Made by a program: the position numbers and the translations under genes. From positions 1 to 35,050 of the forward strand of contig WREW01000012.1 of the NCBI GenBank assembly GCA_009779135.1: a DNA stretch of 35,050 nt. Reading direction: 5' to 3'. This document shows positions 14,645 through 22,752 of this stretch, one piece after another. Position 1 is the stretch's first letter, and each line of letters starts with the position of its first letter. The stretch is from Alphaproteobacteria bacterium (GTDB lineage Bacteria > Pseudomonadota > Alphaproteobacteria > UBA9219). Below the pieces are notes generated by a model. It worked only from the letters and a program-made list of their open reading frames with translations, made no database searches and had not been told where the DNA came from.

Positions 14645-14683
14645 GACAGGCCGTTTATTCTATGCAACAGCCTATGGCCTGTC
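14645..14683. promoter_or_regulatory. Inverted repeat in the leader of the TIGR02300 gene
   Basis: GACAGGCC (14645-14652) is the perfect inverse of GGCCTGTC (14676-14683), with a 23-nt loop. It lies about 20 nt before the GTG start at 14704. A TTGACA hexamer (14643-14648) overlaps the left arm, but no good -10 box is found at 16-18 nt. It could be a leader hairpin or an operator; which one cannot be told from sequence. Confidence 0.35.
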
Positions 14684-14703
14684 CACAAACCAGGAGGAGA
14701 ATC

Positions 14704-15024
14704 GTGGCCAAACCAGAGTGGGGAACAAAACGAATCTGTGCTCATTGCGGCATGCGTTATTATGATATGAAGAAAAATCCTCCCGTTTGCCCGGGATGCG
14801 GCACGGCCTTTGATGCCGAACAGCTTTCACGCTCGCGCCGTGGCCGCATCAGTGCCGAAGATAAAGCGGCTCTCAAGCAGCGTCCTTTGCCCGAGGATCT
14901 GGATGATATTCCCCCCTTGCCCGATGATGATGCCGACAACCTGATTGAGGATGTCGATGAGCTTGGCGAGACCGATGTCGAAGATGTGGTTGATGTCGAA
15001 ACGGACGAAATGGATCGCAGTTAA
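14704..15024 (+). CDS. TIGR02300 family protein (zinc ribbon with acidic tail)
   Basis: Product of 106 residues. The N-terminus is a zinc ribbon, KRICAHCGMRYYDMKKNPPV followed by CPGC, giving two CxxC pairs. The YYDMKKNPPVCP stretch corresponds to the FYDLN signature of the family. The C-terminal half is strongly acidic (DDIPPLPDDDADNLIEDVDE...). The function of the family is unknown; it is found almost only in alphaproteobacteria, often next to aroA as here. GTG 14704 is chosen because AGGAGGAGA precedes it and MAKPEWGTKR is the usual N-terminus. The stop TAA overlaps the stop of the convergent glycosyltransferase gene in TTAA (15021-15024). Confidence 0.88.
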   Translation: MAKPEWGTKRICAHCGMRYYDMKKNPPVCPGCGTAFDAEQLSRSRRGRISAEDKAALKQRPLPEDLDDIPPLPDDDADNLIEDVDELGETDVEDVVDVETDEMDRS

Positions 15025-16259
15025 GCGGCTCTTTCCGAGTCTTTTGAAGAAGGTTTAAGCGCTTTGATCTCTTCCTCCGTGGCAAACGGGGAAGGTTTTG
15101 CGGACTGGATGCATTTCTTGAAAATATCGGCATAGACTTTGGCGATGGGCGGCCAGTCCCATGATAAAAGCGCATGCTCGGCCAGAAGATCCTGCGGCGT
15201 GCTTAAAGGCAGCGTTAAGGGAAAGGCTTTGAGCTTTTCAAGCCAAGCTTTAGCCGTGCGCGCGGGGTCTTTGGGCCAGACGGGGGCTGTGTGCAGATGA
15301 AGCCGCGCCATGGCGTTGCCCTGTGCTGTTTCGGGGCTGCATAAAACGGGAAGGCCGCAAGCCATGGCTTCTTGGACGACAAGGGGAAAGCCTTCGCCGT
15401 AGCTTGGCATAATCAGAAGATCCGCCGCCTGATAGAGTTCGGCCAGAGCGGGGCCTTTGCGGTTTCTTAAAACATGGACGTTTGGCAAAAACCATTTTTC
15501 CGGCACGTTTGCCCCTGAACCGGCCAGCCAAAAGCGCCAAGTGGGGAGCAACTGGGCCAGATTTTTGATGACGTCAAGGCCTTTTTTCTCCGTAAAACGT
15601 CCGACAAAAAGCAGCACGGGCTGGCTTGGTTTAAGTGCAAACTGCTCGCGCAAAAAGCGGCGGTTTTCGGCCATGGCCGGATGGAAAATGCGGATGTCCA
15701 CGCCATTGGGAATCACTTTAATAGGCCGCGTGAAGGGGATTTTTTCATAATAAAAATCGGCCACGCGGTCGCTGATAAAAATAACTTCGTCCGCCGAAGG
15801 CAAAAGACGGCTTGTGAAAAACCCGTCGGCCCAGCGCATCAAAAGGCGTTTAAGCGGGTTGCGGTAGGGAATGGGCGCGATGTGCTGGTTGACGATCACG
15901 GGCTTGCCCATGCGTTTTGCGGCGCGCAGCGCGACCATATTCCCCGGGTAGAGAAGATCGTGCAGCCAGACGATATCGGCTTTGGCGATAGCGTCTTTCA
16001 TGCGGCGAAAGCTGCGCGGACTCCAAAGCGGCAGAGGCAGACCAAAATATTTTTCGCTTATGTTCCAGCTGCGCATGGGCATCATGGCTTGGCCTTCAAT
16101 CACAGGCGGCGGATCGCTGTCGCTTGCGATCCAGACAAAATGAAGCGCAGGATCGCGGCTGATTTCCCTTATCATACGCTCCGTCACGCGCTCGATCCCG
16201 CCGCCATGGTCGGCGTAGTAATGCGTGATAACCGCAATCTCGATGGGCGAGGCGCTCAT
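15021..16259 (-). CDS. Glycosyltransferase, GT4 family (GT-B fold)
   Basis: Product of 412 residues. It should transfer a sugar from a nucleotide-sugar donor; the acceptor is unknown. N-terminal acceptor domain: HYYADHGGGIERVTE (13-27), the glycine-rich loop of GT4 enzymes. C-terminal donor domain: VLLFVGRFTEKKGLDV (215-230), then PSYGEGFPLVVQEAMACG with the EX7E pair Glu289/Glu297. No membrane segment is present, so it is cytoplasmic or peripheral. The start overlaps the upstream oxidoreductase stop by ATGA. It is the last gene of a four-gene operon with an oxidoreductase, an AAA+ ATPase and an aconitase-like protein. A glycan or glycolipid product is plausible but not shown. Confidence 0.88.
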   Translation of the reverse strand: MSASPIEIAVITHYYADHGGGIERVTERMIREISRDPALHFVWIASDSDPPPVIEGQAMMPMRSWNISEKYFGLPLPLWSPRSFRRMKDAIAKADIVWLHDLLYPGNMVALRAAKRMGKPVIVNQHIAPIPYRNPLKRLLMRWADGFFTSRLLPSADEVIFISDRVADFYYEKIPFTRPIKVIPNGVDIRIFHPAMAENRRFLREQFALKPSQPVLLFVGRFTEKKGLDVIKNLAQLLPTWRFWLAGSGANVPEKWFLPNVHVLRNRKGPALAELYQAADLLIMPSYGEGFPLVVQEAMACGLPVLCSPETAQGNAMARLHLHTAPVWPKDPARTAKAWLEKLKAFPLTLPLSTPQDLLAEHALLSWDWPPIAKVYADIFKKCIQSAKPSPFATEEEIKALKPSSKDSERAA

Positions 16260-17308
16260 GCGTAAAGATTCTCCGTGATGGCTGCAACAGCTTCACTTTG
16301 TAGTTTATGCACCTTCAACGCCTGCGCAAGGCCTATCTTGTCGTCCTCTTGATTGTTCCGGATCGATTGCGCGAAACGGTTAACCACTTGATCCTGCCCG
16401 TAATCCAGAGATCCTTTTAAAAACAAAAAACCATTTGGAATATGTGCCATCAAATGCTGCGTTATGGCACAGGCCGAACTGCGTAAAATATGATAGGCTT
16501 TATGCTGCCTGTCATTGGGCAGAACCATATAAATATCGCGGAAGATGTCAATAATCGCGGTCGCCTTTGTGCCGGTGATGCGCACATGCCACTCGCTGAG
16601 CGTGCTGTCAAACTGGCAATCTATGGTAAAGGGCGTATCATTTTGGTCTTTGTAAAGCACATGCACAAGGCGCGGCGTGCGCGCATGCTGTGCTTTAAAG
16701 CCGTGCGCGCGGCACAGGGAAAGGCCTCCCTTTGCCAGCGCGTTCAGCATGTAAAAGAAATGGGGGCTTTCATCGTAAAAAAGGCCCAAGGGAAGCGTTT
16801 CATACCATGACGGCAGGCGTCTTTGCGGGTTGCCGAGCTGCGTGGCCGCCACGCGCGTGATCGGGCCGAGTCTATCCTGCGCCAGATCGCGCCAAAGCCT
16901 TTGCGCTGCGCGACTGAATTGGAAATTATGGACAACGGCCAGCTGTTTGCCGCTGTTTTGCGCGGCCAGACTCATCGCCTCGCTTTCCTGCGTTGTGAGA
17001 GCGAAGGGTTTTTCCGTTAAAACATGTTTGCCTTGCGCCAGCGCTTGACAGGCCAGCGCGGCGTGACTGCTCGGCGGGGTGGCCAGAGTCACGGCTTCAA
17101 CCTCATCCAGCCATGGCACATTTTGAAGATCGGGACTGCAGGCGGCGCACGGCAGGTTCCATTGCTGCGCAAAAGCGCGCGCGCGGCCTTCATGCTTGTC
17201 AATCACGCCCACGAGCTTGAAGTTCTTATCGCGCAAAAGCGATGGGTTGTGGCGGTTTTGTCCAACCCAGCCAAGTCCGACAATGGCGATTTGTATAGGC
17301 TTCATCAT
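16256..17308 (-). CDS. Gfo/Idh/MocA family NAD(P)-dependent oxidoreductase
   Basis: Product of 350 residues. The N-terminal Rossmann fold has IAIVGLGWVGQNRH (GxGxxG at 11-16), VIDKHEGRARAFA and ATPPSSHAALACQAL. The family signature TEKPFALT is at 98-105, with the lysine that usually takes part in catalysis. The C-terminal alpha/beta domain carries the substrate site and is variable. These enzymes oxidise or reduce sugars, inositols and nucleotide-sugars. Next to a GT4 glycosyltransferase, a role in making an unusual sugar is a reasonable inference. ATG 17308 (or the next codon, ATG 17305) overlaps the AAA+ gene stop, so translation is coupled. Confidence 0.87.
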   Translation of the reverse strand: MMKPIQIAIVGLGWVGQNRHNPSLLRDKNFKLVGVIDKHEGRARAFAQQWNLPCAACSPDLQNVPWLDEVEAVTLATPPSSHAALACQALAQGKHVLTEKPFALTTQESEAMSLAAQNSGKQLAVVHNFQFSRAAQRLWRDLAQDRLGPITRVAATQLGNPQRRLPSWYETLPLGLFYDESPHFFYMLNALAKGGLSLCRAHGFKAQHARTPRLVHVLYKDQNDTPFTIDCQFDSTLSEWHVRITGTKATAIIDIFRDIYMVLPNDRQHKAYHILRSSACAITQHLMAHIPNGFLFLKGSLDYGQDQVVNRFAQSIRNNQEDDKIGLAQALKVHKLQSEAVAAITENLYA

Positions 17309-18180
17309 AGGGCCAGATGGTTGATGCCGGCCTCGGCAGCAACGGACACCGCGATGGATTCATCATCCAGCTGGTCTTTGACGCCGCGCAAGGAGGCGTG
17401 GGCGCAGGCCTGATCCAGACAAAGGATGGATTTGTCGGGGTTGTTGCGGTTTTTGATGTAGCGGTCTGTTAAAAGGACAACCCGTTCAATCGCGCGATCC
17501 GAGATTTGGAAACCGTAATGTTTTTCAAAATTGGGGCGCATCAATTTGATGATGTCCATCGTCAAAGGCAGATCGGGAACCTGCAGCGTGATTTTCTGGA
17601 AGCGGCGGTCGATAGCCGGTTCGGCCTTGACATATTCGTCATATTCTTCGCGCGTGGTGGCGCCGATCACAAGAAGATCGCCCGTCGTAAGATAGGGTTT
17701 GAGAATATCCGCAAGGCCGCTGTAGCTTGACGCTTTGAAAGCCAGCATCAGCTGGTGAATCTCATCAATACAAAAGATAATGGGCGGATATTGGCCTGAG
17801 GCGTTGCGCTCGGCCACGCCTTTGACGATGGGAATCAGGCGTCCTTCAAGATCTGCGCGCGAGGCGGAACCTGCGCCGATCATGGACATTTCAAGCTCGA
17901 TCAATTTTGCGCCTTTTAAAATGTCGGGGACTTCGCCTTTGTTCAGCCTTTGCGCAAAGCCTATGAAAAGCGCTGTTTTGCCGACACCTGCAGGGCCCAG
18001 AATAAGGGCGTTTTTACGCAGGCGCTGCACAAGAATAAGCGTGAGTTTTTCCACTTCCTTGTCGCGTCCCGAAATGGGATCAAAGCGGCCCGCGCGATCC
18101 TGCACCGTGAAATCGCGCGTGTAGCGATCCATAAGTGTATTGAGTTCCTGATCTGAGATCACAAAAGAAGGTTTGGTCAT
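17305..18180 (-). CDS. Stand-alone AAA+ ATPase resembling the D1 module of ClpA/ClpB
   Basis: Product of 291 residues. Walker A LGPAGVGKTA (61-70), Walker B IIFCIDEIHQ (134-143), sensor 1 VIGATTREEY (171-180) and the arginine finger AIDRRF (189-194) match the first AAA+ module of Clp/Hsp100 proteins. The Clp N-domain, D2 module and ClpP-binding loop are absent. The pore-loop tyrosine of ClpA/B (GTKYRGEFEERL) is replaced: here the segment is GAGSASRADLEGRL (102-115), with Ser at the Tyr position. ATP hydrolysis looks possible, but threading of polypeptides does not look typical. AAAGGA precedes ATG 18180, which is 11 nt after the aconitase-like gene. The stop overlaps the oxidoreductase start by ATGA. 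Partner and substrate are unknown. Confidence 0.85.
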   Translation of the reverse strand: MTKPSFVISDQELNTLMDRYTRDFTVQDRAGRFDPISGRDKEVEKLTLILVQRLRKNALILGPAGVGKTALFIGFAQRLNKGEVPDILKGAKLIELEMSMIGAGSASRADLEGRLIPIVKGVAERNASGQYPPIIFCIDEIHQLMLAFKASSYSGLADILKPYLTTGDLLVIGATTREEYDEYVKAEPAIDRRFQKITLQVPDLPLTMDIIKLMRPNFEKHYGFQISDRAIERVVLLTDRYIKNRNNPDKSILCLDQACAHASLRGVKDQLDDESIAVSVAAEAGINHLAL

Positions 18181-18191
18181 TAAAAAATCCT

Positions 18192-20846
18192 TTATGTAAC
18201 ACGTTGCTTGACAAGATTCGCCAAAGACAGGGCAAAGAGCGAGCCTTGGCGCAAAAGCTCGACCTCTTCAAGTGTTTGCATGGGGCACATCACCATATAG
18301 CGCGAAATATCATCTTCGTTTTCCACCGTCAGCATGACATCGCTTGGCTGGCGATCGGGGACGGAAAGGGAAGAAAGAGAAAGTCGCGTTTTTACGCTCA
18401 GTTTAAGATCCGCCATTTTCACGCCTGTTTTAAAGGCAAGCGGCAAAACGCCCGCGCGCAGCAGCGCAAGCCGCGCGGACGCCGTGAAGCTTTGCGCCAG
18501 AACGGCTTTAACGCCCATAAGCGCGATGGATTTGGCCATCCATTCCTTGCCGTCGCCTTTGCCGAACTGCTTGCCTGCCACAAGGAAAAGCGGGGTGTTT
18601 TCGTTTTTATAGCGCTCGGCCACATCGAAAAGCGGCAAAATCATTTCCGAAGATTCATGATAAGTGCCTTTGCGTATGCTTTGCTCTGGCGGCACAAGAA
18701 GATTAATCAGCTGATCCGCACAGAAAGCACCGCGCACCATCACATCGTGATTGCCCGTGTACCAGCTGAAGCGGCTTTGTTCGTGCAGGCTGTGGCCTTG
18801 GGCCGTAAGATAGAAACCGGCTGCCTCCTGCGGCGCTATGGCGCCGTGCGCCGCTAAGCTTGAAGCGGGGATATCATCGCCGTAAAACGCCAGAATACGC
18901 CCTTTATGCGCCGCGATGGGCCATGTTTTTTGTTGCGCGCGGGCGCTGGCGTAAAAGGGAGGCTCTTTCAAAAAGGCAGATCGCGCGGGCCATGGATAAA
19001 GGGCTTCCTGTGGTGGCGTGATGGCTTTGAAGGCTTCGTTCCCTTCAAAAAGATTTACGCGGAGAATGCGGTGGGCGTTGGCGGGCGGGTAGTTTTGGAA
19101 AAGCTCCGACACCTCGCGCGGGGAGGGCCAGAGATCTTTAATCATGACGGGATTGCCCTGCGCATCGGTACCGATGGCTTGGGTCATGTCCACAAGAAAA
19201 TTGCCCGTCATTGCGTAAAGCACCACCAAGGGCGGCGCTGCGCGATAATGGGCCTGACATAAAGCAGAAGCGGAATCCAAAGAAAGATCCCCGTGCGAAG
19301 TGAGACGAACGGCGACAATGTTTTTCTGCGCCATATCTGTTGCGTTTTCTTTGGGCGCGGGCGGCCATGGTGGCGGCTCGGCGACATGGCGGAAGCCCAG
19401 AAACTCAAGATCCTGACGCAGGCCTGCGTTTTCCAGAAAACGCAGGGTGCTCGGGCTTTGGGGTCTGAAAAGGGCGCGCACCCACGGCTTGACTTTCAGC
19501 CCGTAAAGCTGCGCTTTGCGCGCGATAAGGCCCGCAAGAGCAAGCTCGGTCAAATGGTCGTAAAAGCCGCTGGGGCCGATTTCCGCCACCAAAATGTCAC
19601 CCGTGTGCAGCGTGTCGGCGCTTGAGGTTCTGTCAGAGGCTTTGACAAAGCGTTTGGCGAAAAGGGCTTTGGCTTCTTCAAGCAAGGTCAGACGGGAAAG
19701 AAGGTCGGGGCCGGCCAAAGCGGGACGCGCCTGTTCAAGCGGCAGGAAAAGAACGTCAGAGAAGGTCTTGATTTCTTTTTCTGTTGACGCTTCTTGTTCC
19801 TCCTCTTCACTGTGGGGCGGAGGCGGATCTTGCCACAGGCCTTGTGCTTTGGCGTAGCTTTCCACCAGCGCTGTATGCGCGACGCTGTGGCCTGTTTCTT
19901 TCATATGGTCGAGCGTTGCGTCATCAAACGGGAAATAGATGCCGTGCGCGCCGGCTTCTTCGGCCACGCCAGCCAAAACGGCGCGGTCGGGAACGCTGAG
20001 CGAATCAAGGCCTTCGCCAAAAAACTCAATAATTTTGCCTGTGCAGTTGATTTGACCCAGCAAAGAAGCCAGCAAAAACCCTATATCCGAGGCATGGACA
20101 TTTTTGCGCGGCCTTCCTGTGACGTGAACGCCCAGAACAGCCGGCAAGGTCAAAAGATAGGGATGCTCAAGCGCGACACTTTCCGCCGCCAGCGTGTCGT
20201 CTTTTAAAGTGAGGGTGCCAAGGGCGCTGGCGCTGAAAAAGCCTTTCAGCGGGCTGATAACAAGCTCAGGCGCTAAAAAGAGCAGGGGGCTGTCGGGGTC
20301 TTCAAGGATCTGGATGCTTGTCGTCAGATAGTCGGTGTTCACTTGGGTGCTTTTGCCGGCATAGGGCGGGATAAGCCGCAGGTTCTTCATTCTGCCTTGG
20401 GCCCATTTCAGGAAGACAAGGCGCTCCCGCCCCTCGGGGGTGGGGATGTTGTTGTCAATGATGATGTCGCTTGGGCAGGCGGGGTTGATAAGGCTCGGCT
20501 CAAAGCCTTCGCGCGCGGCGCTGGCGCGAAAGGCGGCCATGTCGGCCATCAAAGACAGGCCTGTTTCATCATCCAAAACCATACGCGAAGGCGTCAGGGT
20601 CAAGGTCGGCGGCGTGGTTTGCAATGTGTGGTAGGTGGCAAGGCTGCGTATATCCTCCTGCCCGACATGCTCGGTGTCTTCATGGCGCAGGAGGTTTTCC
20701 AGAAGAATGCGTATGCTGCGCGGCAAATGGCTAAGATCGCCCAGAGTTTCCTGCGTGGCCTCAAGGCTGAACCAAGCGTAGTTTTTTCCCGCTATGGTTA
20801 AGGTTTGCAGAGCGCCAAGGCTGTTGAGGCTTTGTGTGGGTTGCAT
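18192..20846 (-). CDS. Aconitase A-like protein without catalytic residues (probable pseudoenzyme)
   Basis: Product of 884 residues, the full length of AcnA, with all domains recognisable: ILLENLLRHED, IIEFFGEGLDSLSVPDRA (273-290), IGTDAQGNPVMIKDLWPS (558-575) and the swivel domain GNHDVMVRGAF...AERYKNENTPLFLVAGKQFG. The active site is erased. The cluster cysteine in SCTN is gone (AEIGPSGF, 421-428), as are both in GCTTCIGN (AEPPPWPPAPKEN, 489-501). DHSV reads DNNI (131-134), GTDSHTT reads LAPELVI (191-197), NRNFEGR is lost near 517, and GSSRDW reads GDGKEW (764-769). The frame is long, open and conserved elsewhere, so this is not a decaying pseudogene. An acidic insert (about 336-358) is present. 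ATG 20846 fits the AcnA N-terminus better than ATG 20906, which lacks a ribosome-binding site. It heads the four-gene operon. Confidence 0.87.
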   Translation of the reverse strand: MQPTQSLNSLGALQTLTIAGKNYAWFSLEATQETLGDLSHLPRSIRILLENLLRHEDTEHVGQEDIRSLATYHTLQTTPPTLTLTPSRMVLDDETGLSLMADMAAFRASAAREGFEPSLINPACPSDIIIDNNIPTPEGRERLVFLKWAQGRMKNLRLIPPYAGKSTQVNTDYLTTSIQILEDPDSPLLFLAPELVISPLKGFFSASALGTLTLKDDTLAAESVALEHPYLLTLPAVLGVHVTGRPRKNVHASDIGFLLASLLGQINCTGKIIEFFGEGLDSLSVPDRAVLAGVAEEAGAHGIYFPFDDATLDHMKETGHSVAHTALVESYAKAQGLWQDPPPPHSEEEEQEASTEKEIKTFSDVLFLPLEQARPALAGPDLLSRLTLLEEAKALFAKRFVKASDRTSSADTLHTGDILVAEIGPSGFYDHLTELALAGLIARKAQLYGLKVKPWVRALFRPQSPSTLRFLENAGLRQDLEFLGFRHVAEPPPWPPAPKENATDMAQKNIVAVRLTSHGDLSLDSASALCQAHYRAAPPLVVLYAMTGNFLVDMTQAIGTDAQGNPVMIKDLWPSPREVSELFQNYPPANAHRILRVNLFEGNEAFKAITPPQEALYPWPARSAFLKEPPFYASARAQQKTWPIAAHKGRILAFYGDDIPASSLAAHGAIAPQEAAGFYLTAQGHSLHEQSRFSWYTGNHDVMVRGAFCADQLINLLVPPEQSIRKGTYHESSEMILPLFDVAERYKNENTPLFLVAGKQFGKGDGKEWMAKSIALMGVKAVLAQSFTASARLALLRAGVLPLAFKTGVKMADLKLSVKTRLSLSSLSVPDRQPSDVMLTVENEDDISRYMVMCPMQTLEEVELLRQGSLFALSLANLVKQRVT

Positions 20847-20952
20847 GGGCAGATCTCGCCTGAGAAAAAAGACAAAGAAACTTTCAACAACAGCGCCTAA
20901 AACCATCGACAGGGCAGGGCGCTTTAACGTATAGGATTAGACTTAATCGCGG

Positions 20953-21423
20953 ATGATTCGGCAACTTTTTTCCAACTCTATGATGGTTTTACGCTTTTTT
21001 TGCTTTTTGTGTGTTTTGTTTTTGGCTCTGGGCGCGGGCACGGGTGCGCACGCCGCGCTTTTGTTTTGCAATCATACGCCTGTGATCCTTGAAGCGGCTC
21101 TGGGCTACCGGCAGCAGGAGCAATGGATGTCCGAGGGTTGGTGGCAGCTGCAACCCGGCCAGTGCGCGCGCGTTTTGAACAAGAGTTTGGAGCAGCATTA
21201 TTACTTTTACTACGCCCGCGCTTTGAGCGCTGCGCCCAAGATGGCAAACGCCCCGCAGCTTTGGGAAGGGCCTTATCCTTTTTGCACGAACGGCAAGGCG
21301 TTTAAGATTCAAGGCGACAATGATTGCAAGCGCCGTGGTTTTGAGAAAAAAGGTTTTGCGGGGTTTGAAATTGACGGCAAACAAAAGAGCTATACGGTGA
21401 CGTTTGAAATGCCTAAGGCGTAA
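20953..21423 (+). CDS. DUF1036 family secreted protein
   Basis: Product of 156 residues. The signal peptide has a hydrophobic core at about 12-27 (VLRFFCFLCVLFLAL) and a likely cleavage after AHA (34). The mature part has the DUF1036 pattern: FCNHTP near the start, ALGYRQQEQWMSEGWWQLQPGQC, YYFYYARAL, PYPFCTNGKAFKIQGDNDC and RRGFEKKGF. Four spaced cysteines probably form disulfides in the periplasm. The function of the family is unknown; it is common in alphaproteobacteria. The start is ATG 20953 with only a weak GCGG upstream; ATG 20980 would shorten the basic end of the signal peptide. The miaB start follows after three bases, so the two should be co-transcribed. Confidence 0.85.
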   Translation: MIRQLFSNSMMVLRFFCFLCVLFLALGAGTGAHAALLFCNHTPVILEAALGYRQQEQWMSEGWWQLQPGQCARVLNKSLEQHYYFYYARALSAAPKMANAPQLWEGPYPFCTNGKAFKIQGDNDCKRRGFEKKGFAGFEIDGKQKSYTVTFEMPKA

Positions 21424-21426
21424 GAT

Positions 21427-22752
21427 ATGAGCAAACGATTTTTTATCAAAACTTGGGGCTGTCAGATGAATGTCTATGATTCCGGAAGGATCGCGGACGT
21501 GCTGGTGGCTGAGGGGTATGAGCGCGCGGCGGATCTTGCGCAGGCGGATGTGTTGATTTTGAACACTTGCCATATCCGCGAGAAAGCCAGTGAGAAGCTT
21601 TTTTCCGAGCTTGGGCGTATGCGGCTTTTACAGCAAAAGCGGGCGGCTTTGGGGGAAAAACTGATTTTGGGGGTGGCGGGTTGTGTGGCGCAGGCACTTT
21701 GCGCAGAGATTGCGGCGCGCGCGCCTTATGTGGCTATGATTTTCGGGCCGCAGACTTATCATCGTTTGCCGCAGATGCTTGCGCAGATTGAAAGTCAGAC
21801 TCAAAGCGTGATGGATGTGGAGTTTCCCATTCAGCCCAAATTTGATTTTCTTCCCCACGCGCAGGGGCAGCGCGGCTGCGCCGGATTTATGGCTGTGCAG
21901 GAAGGGTGCGATCGTTTTTGCAGCTATTGCGTTGTGCCTTATACGCGCGGAGCTGCTTATGCGCGGCCTGTCTCTGCGCTTTTGGATGAGGCGAAGCTTT
22001 TGGTCGATCAAGGCGTGCGGGATCTGACGCTTTTGGGGCAGGAGGTTAATGCCTACAAGGATGAAGCTTCGGGCAAGGGGCTTGCCGGTTTGATTGAGGC
22101 TTTGGCCCTCATCAAGAATCTTTTGCGGATTCGCTATACATCCTCGCATCCTTTGGGGATGGATGAGGCTTTGATGGTGGCGCACAGAGATATTCCCACC
22201 TTGATGAACTTTGTGCATCTTCCGGTGCAAAGCGGCGCGGATTGCGTTTTAAAAGCCATGAACCGCCATCATACGGCCAGAGATTACCGCGATCTTGTGG
22301 AGAAGATGCGCGGCTTTTGTCCTGATCTTGCGCTTTCTTCCGATTTTATTGTCGGATTTCCTTCTGAGAGCGATCAGGATTTTGAAGATACTCTGGCGCT
22401 TGTGCGGGATGTCGGGTTTGCACAGGCTTTTTCCTTTAAATATAGCGCGCGTCCCGGGACTCCGGCGGCGCTGATGGGAGGGCAGATTCCTGAAGAGATC
22501 AAGGAAACGCGGCTTCAAACCCTTCAAAAGCTTTTGCGGGCGCAGCAAACAAGTTTTAACAAAGATTGTTTAAAAAAAGAGATGAGCGTATTGATCGAAG
22601 GGCCAAGCCGCCGTGAAGGCTTTTTGTTCGGGCGCACGGTTTATATGCAGACGGCTTATGTGAAGGGCGATCCTTCCTTGATCGGCGCGGAAGTGACGGC
22701 GCGTGTGATTAAAGCAAGCCCCAACAGTCTTGAAGTTGAAGTGGTATCATAA
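21427..22752 (+). CDS. miaB: tRNA-2-methylthio-N6-dimethylallyladenosine synthase MiaB
   Basis: Product of 441 residues. This radical SAM enzyme adds the methylthio group to i6A37 of tRNAs reading codons that begin with U. The N-terminal UPF0004 domain holds the second cluster through Cys12 (WGCQMN), Cys48 (NTCHIREKA) and Cys86 (GCVAQ). The radical SAM triad is Cys161, Cys165 and Cys168 (EGCDRFCSYCVVPYTRG). HLPVQSGAD and DFIVGFPSESDQDF follow, and a TRAM domain forms the C-terminus (about 375-441). The N-terminus KRFFIKTWGCQMN and NTCHIREKA favour MiaB over RimO or MtaB. The stop overlaps the start of the PAP2 gene by one base. Confidence 0.96.
   Translation: MSKRFFIKTWGCQMNVYDSGRIADVLVAEGYERAADLAQADVLILNTCHIREKASEKLFSELGRMRLLQQKRAALGEKLILGVAGCVAQALCAEIAARAPYVAMIFGPQTYHRLPQMLAQIESQTQSVMDVEFPIQPKFDFLPHAQGQRGCAGFMAVQEGCDRFCSYCVVPYTRGAAYARPVSALLDEAKLLVDQGVRDLTLLGQEVNAYKDEASGKGLAGLIEALALIKNLLRIRYTSSHPLGMDEALMVAHRDIPTLMNFVHLPVQSGADCVLKAMNRHHTARDYRDLVEKMRGFCPDLALSSDFIVGFPSESDQDFEDTLALVRDVGFAQAFSFKYSARPGTPAALMGGQIPEEIKETRLQTLQKLLRAQQTSFNKDCLKKEMSVLIEGPSRREGFLFGRTVYMQTAYVKGDPSLIGAEVTARVIKASPNSLEVEVVS

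Noticed and set aside
18192-20846. Functional aconitate hydratase annotation
   Set aside because: Overall length and fold match AcnA, but the cluster cysteines and substrate-binding residues are absent at every motif position examined.
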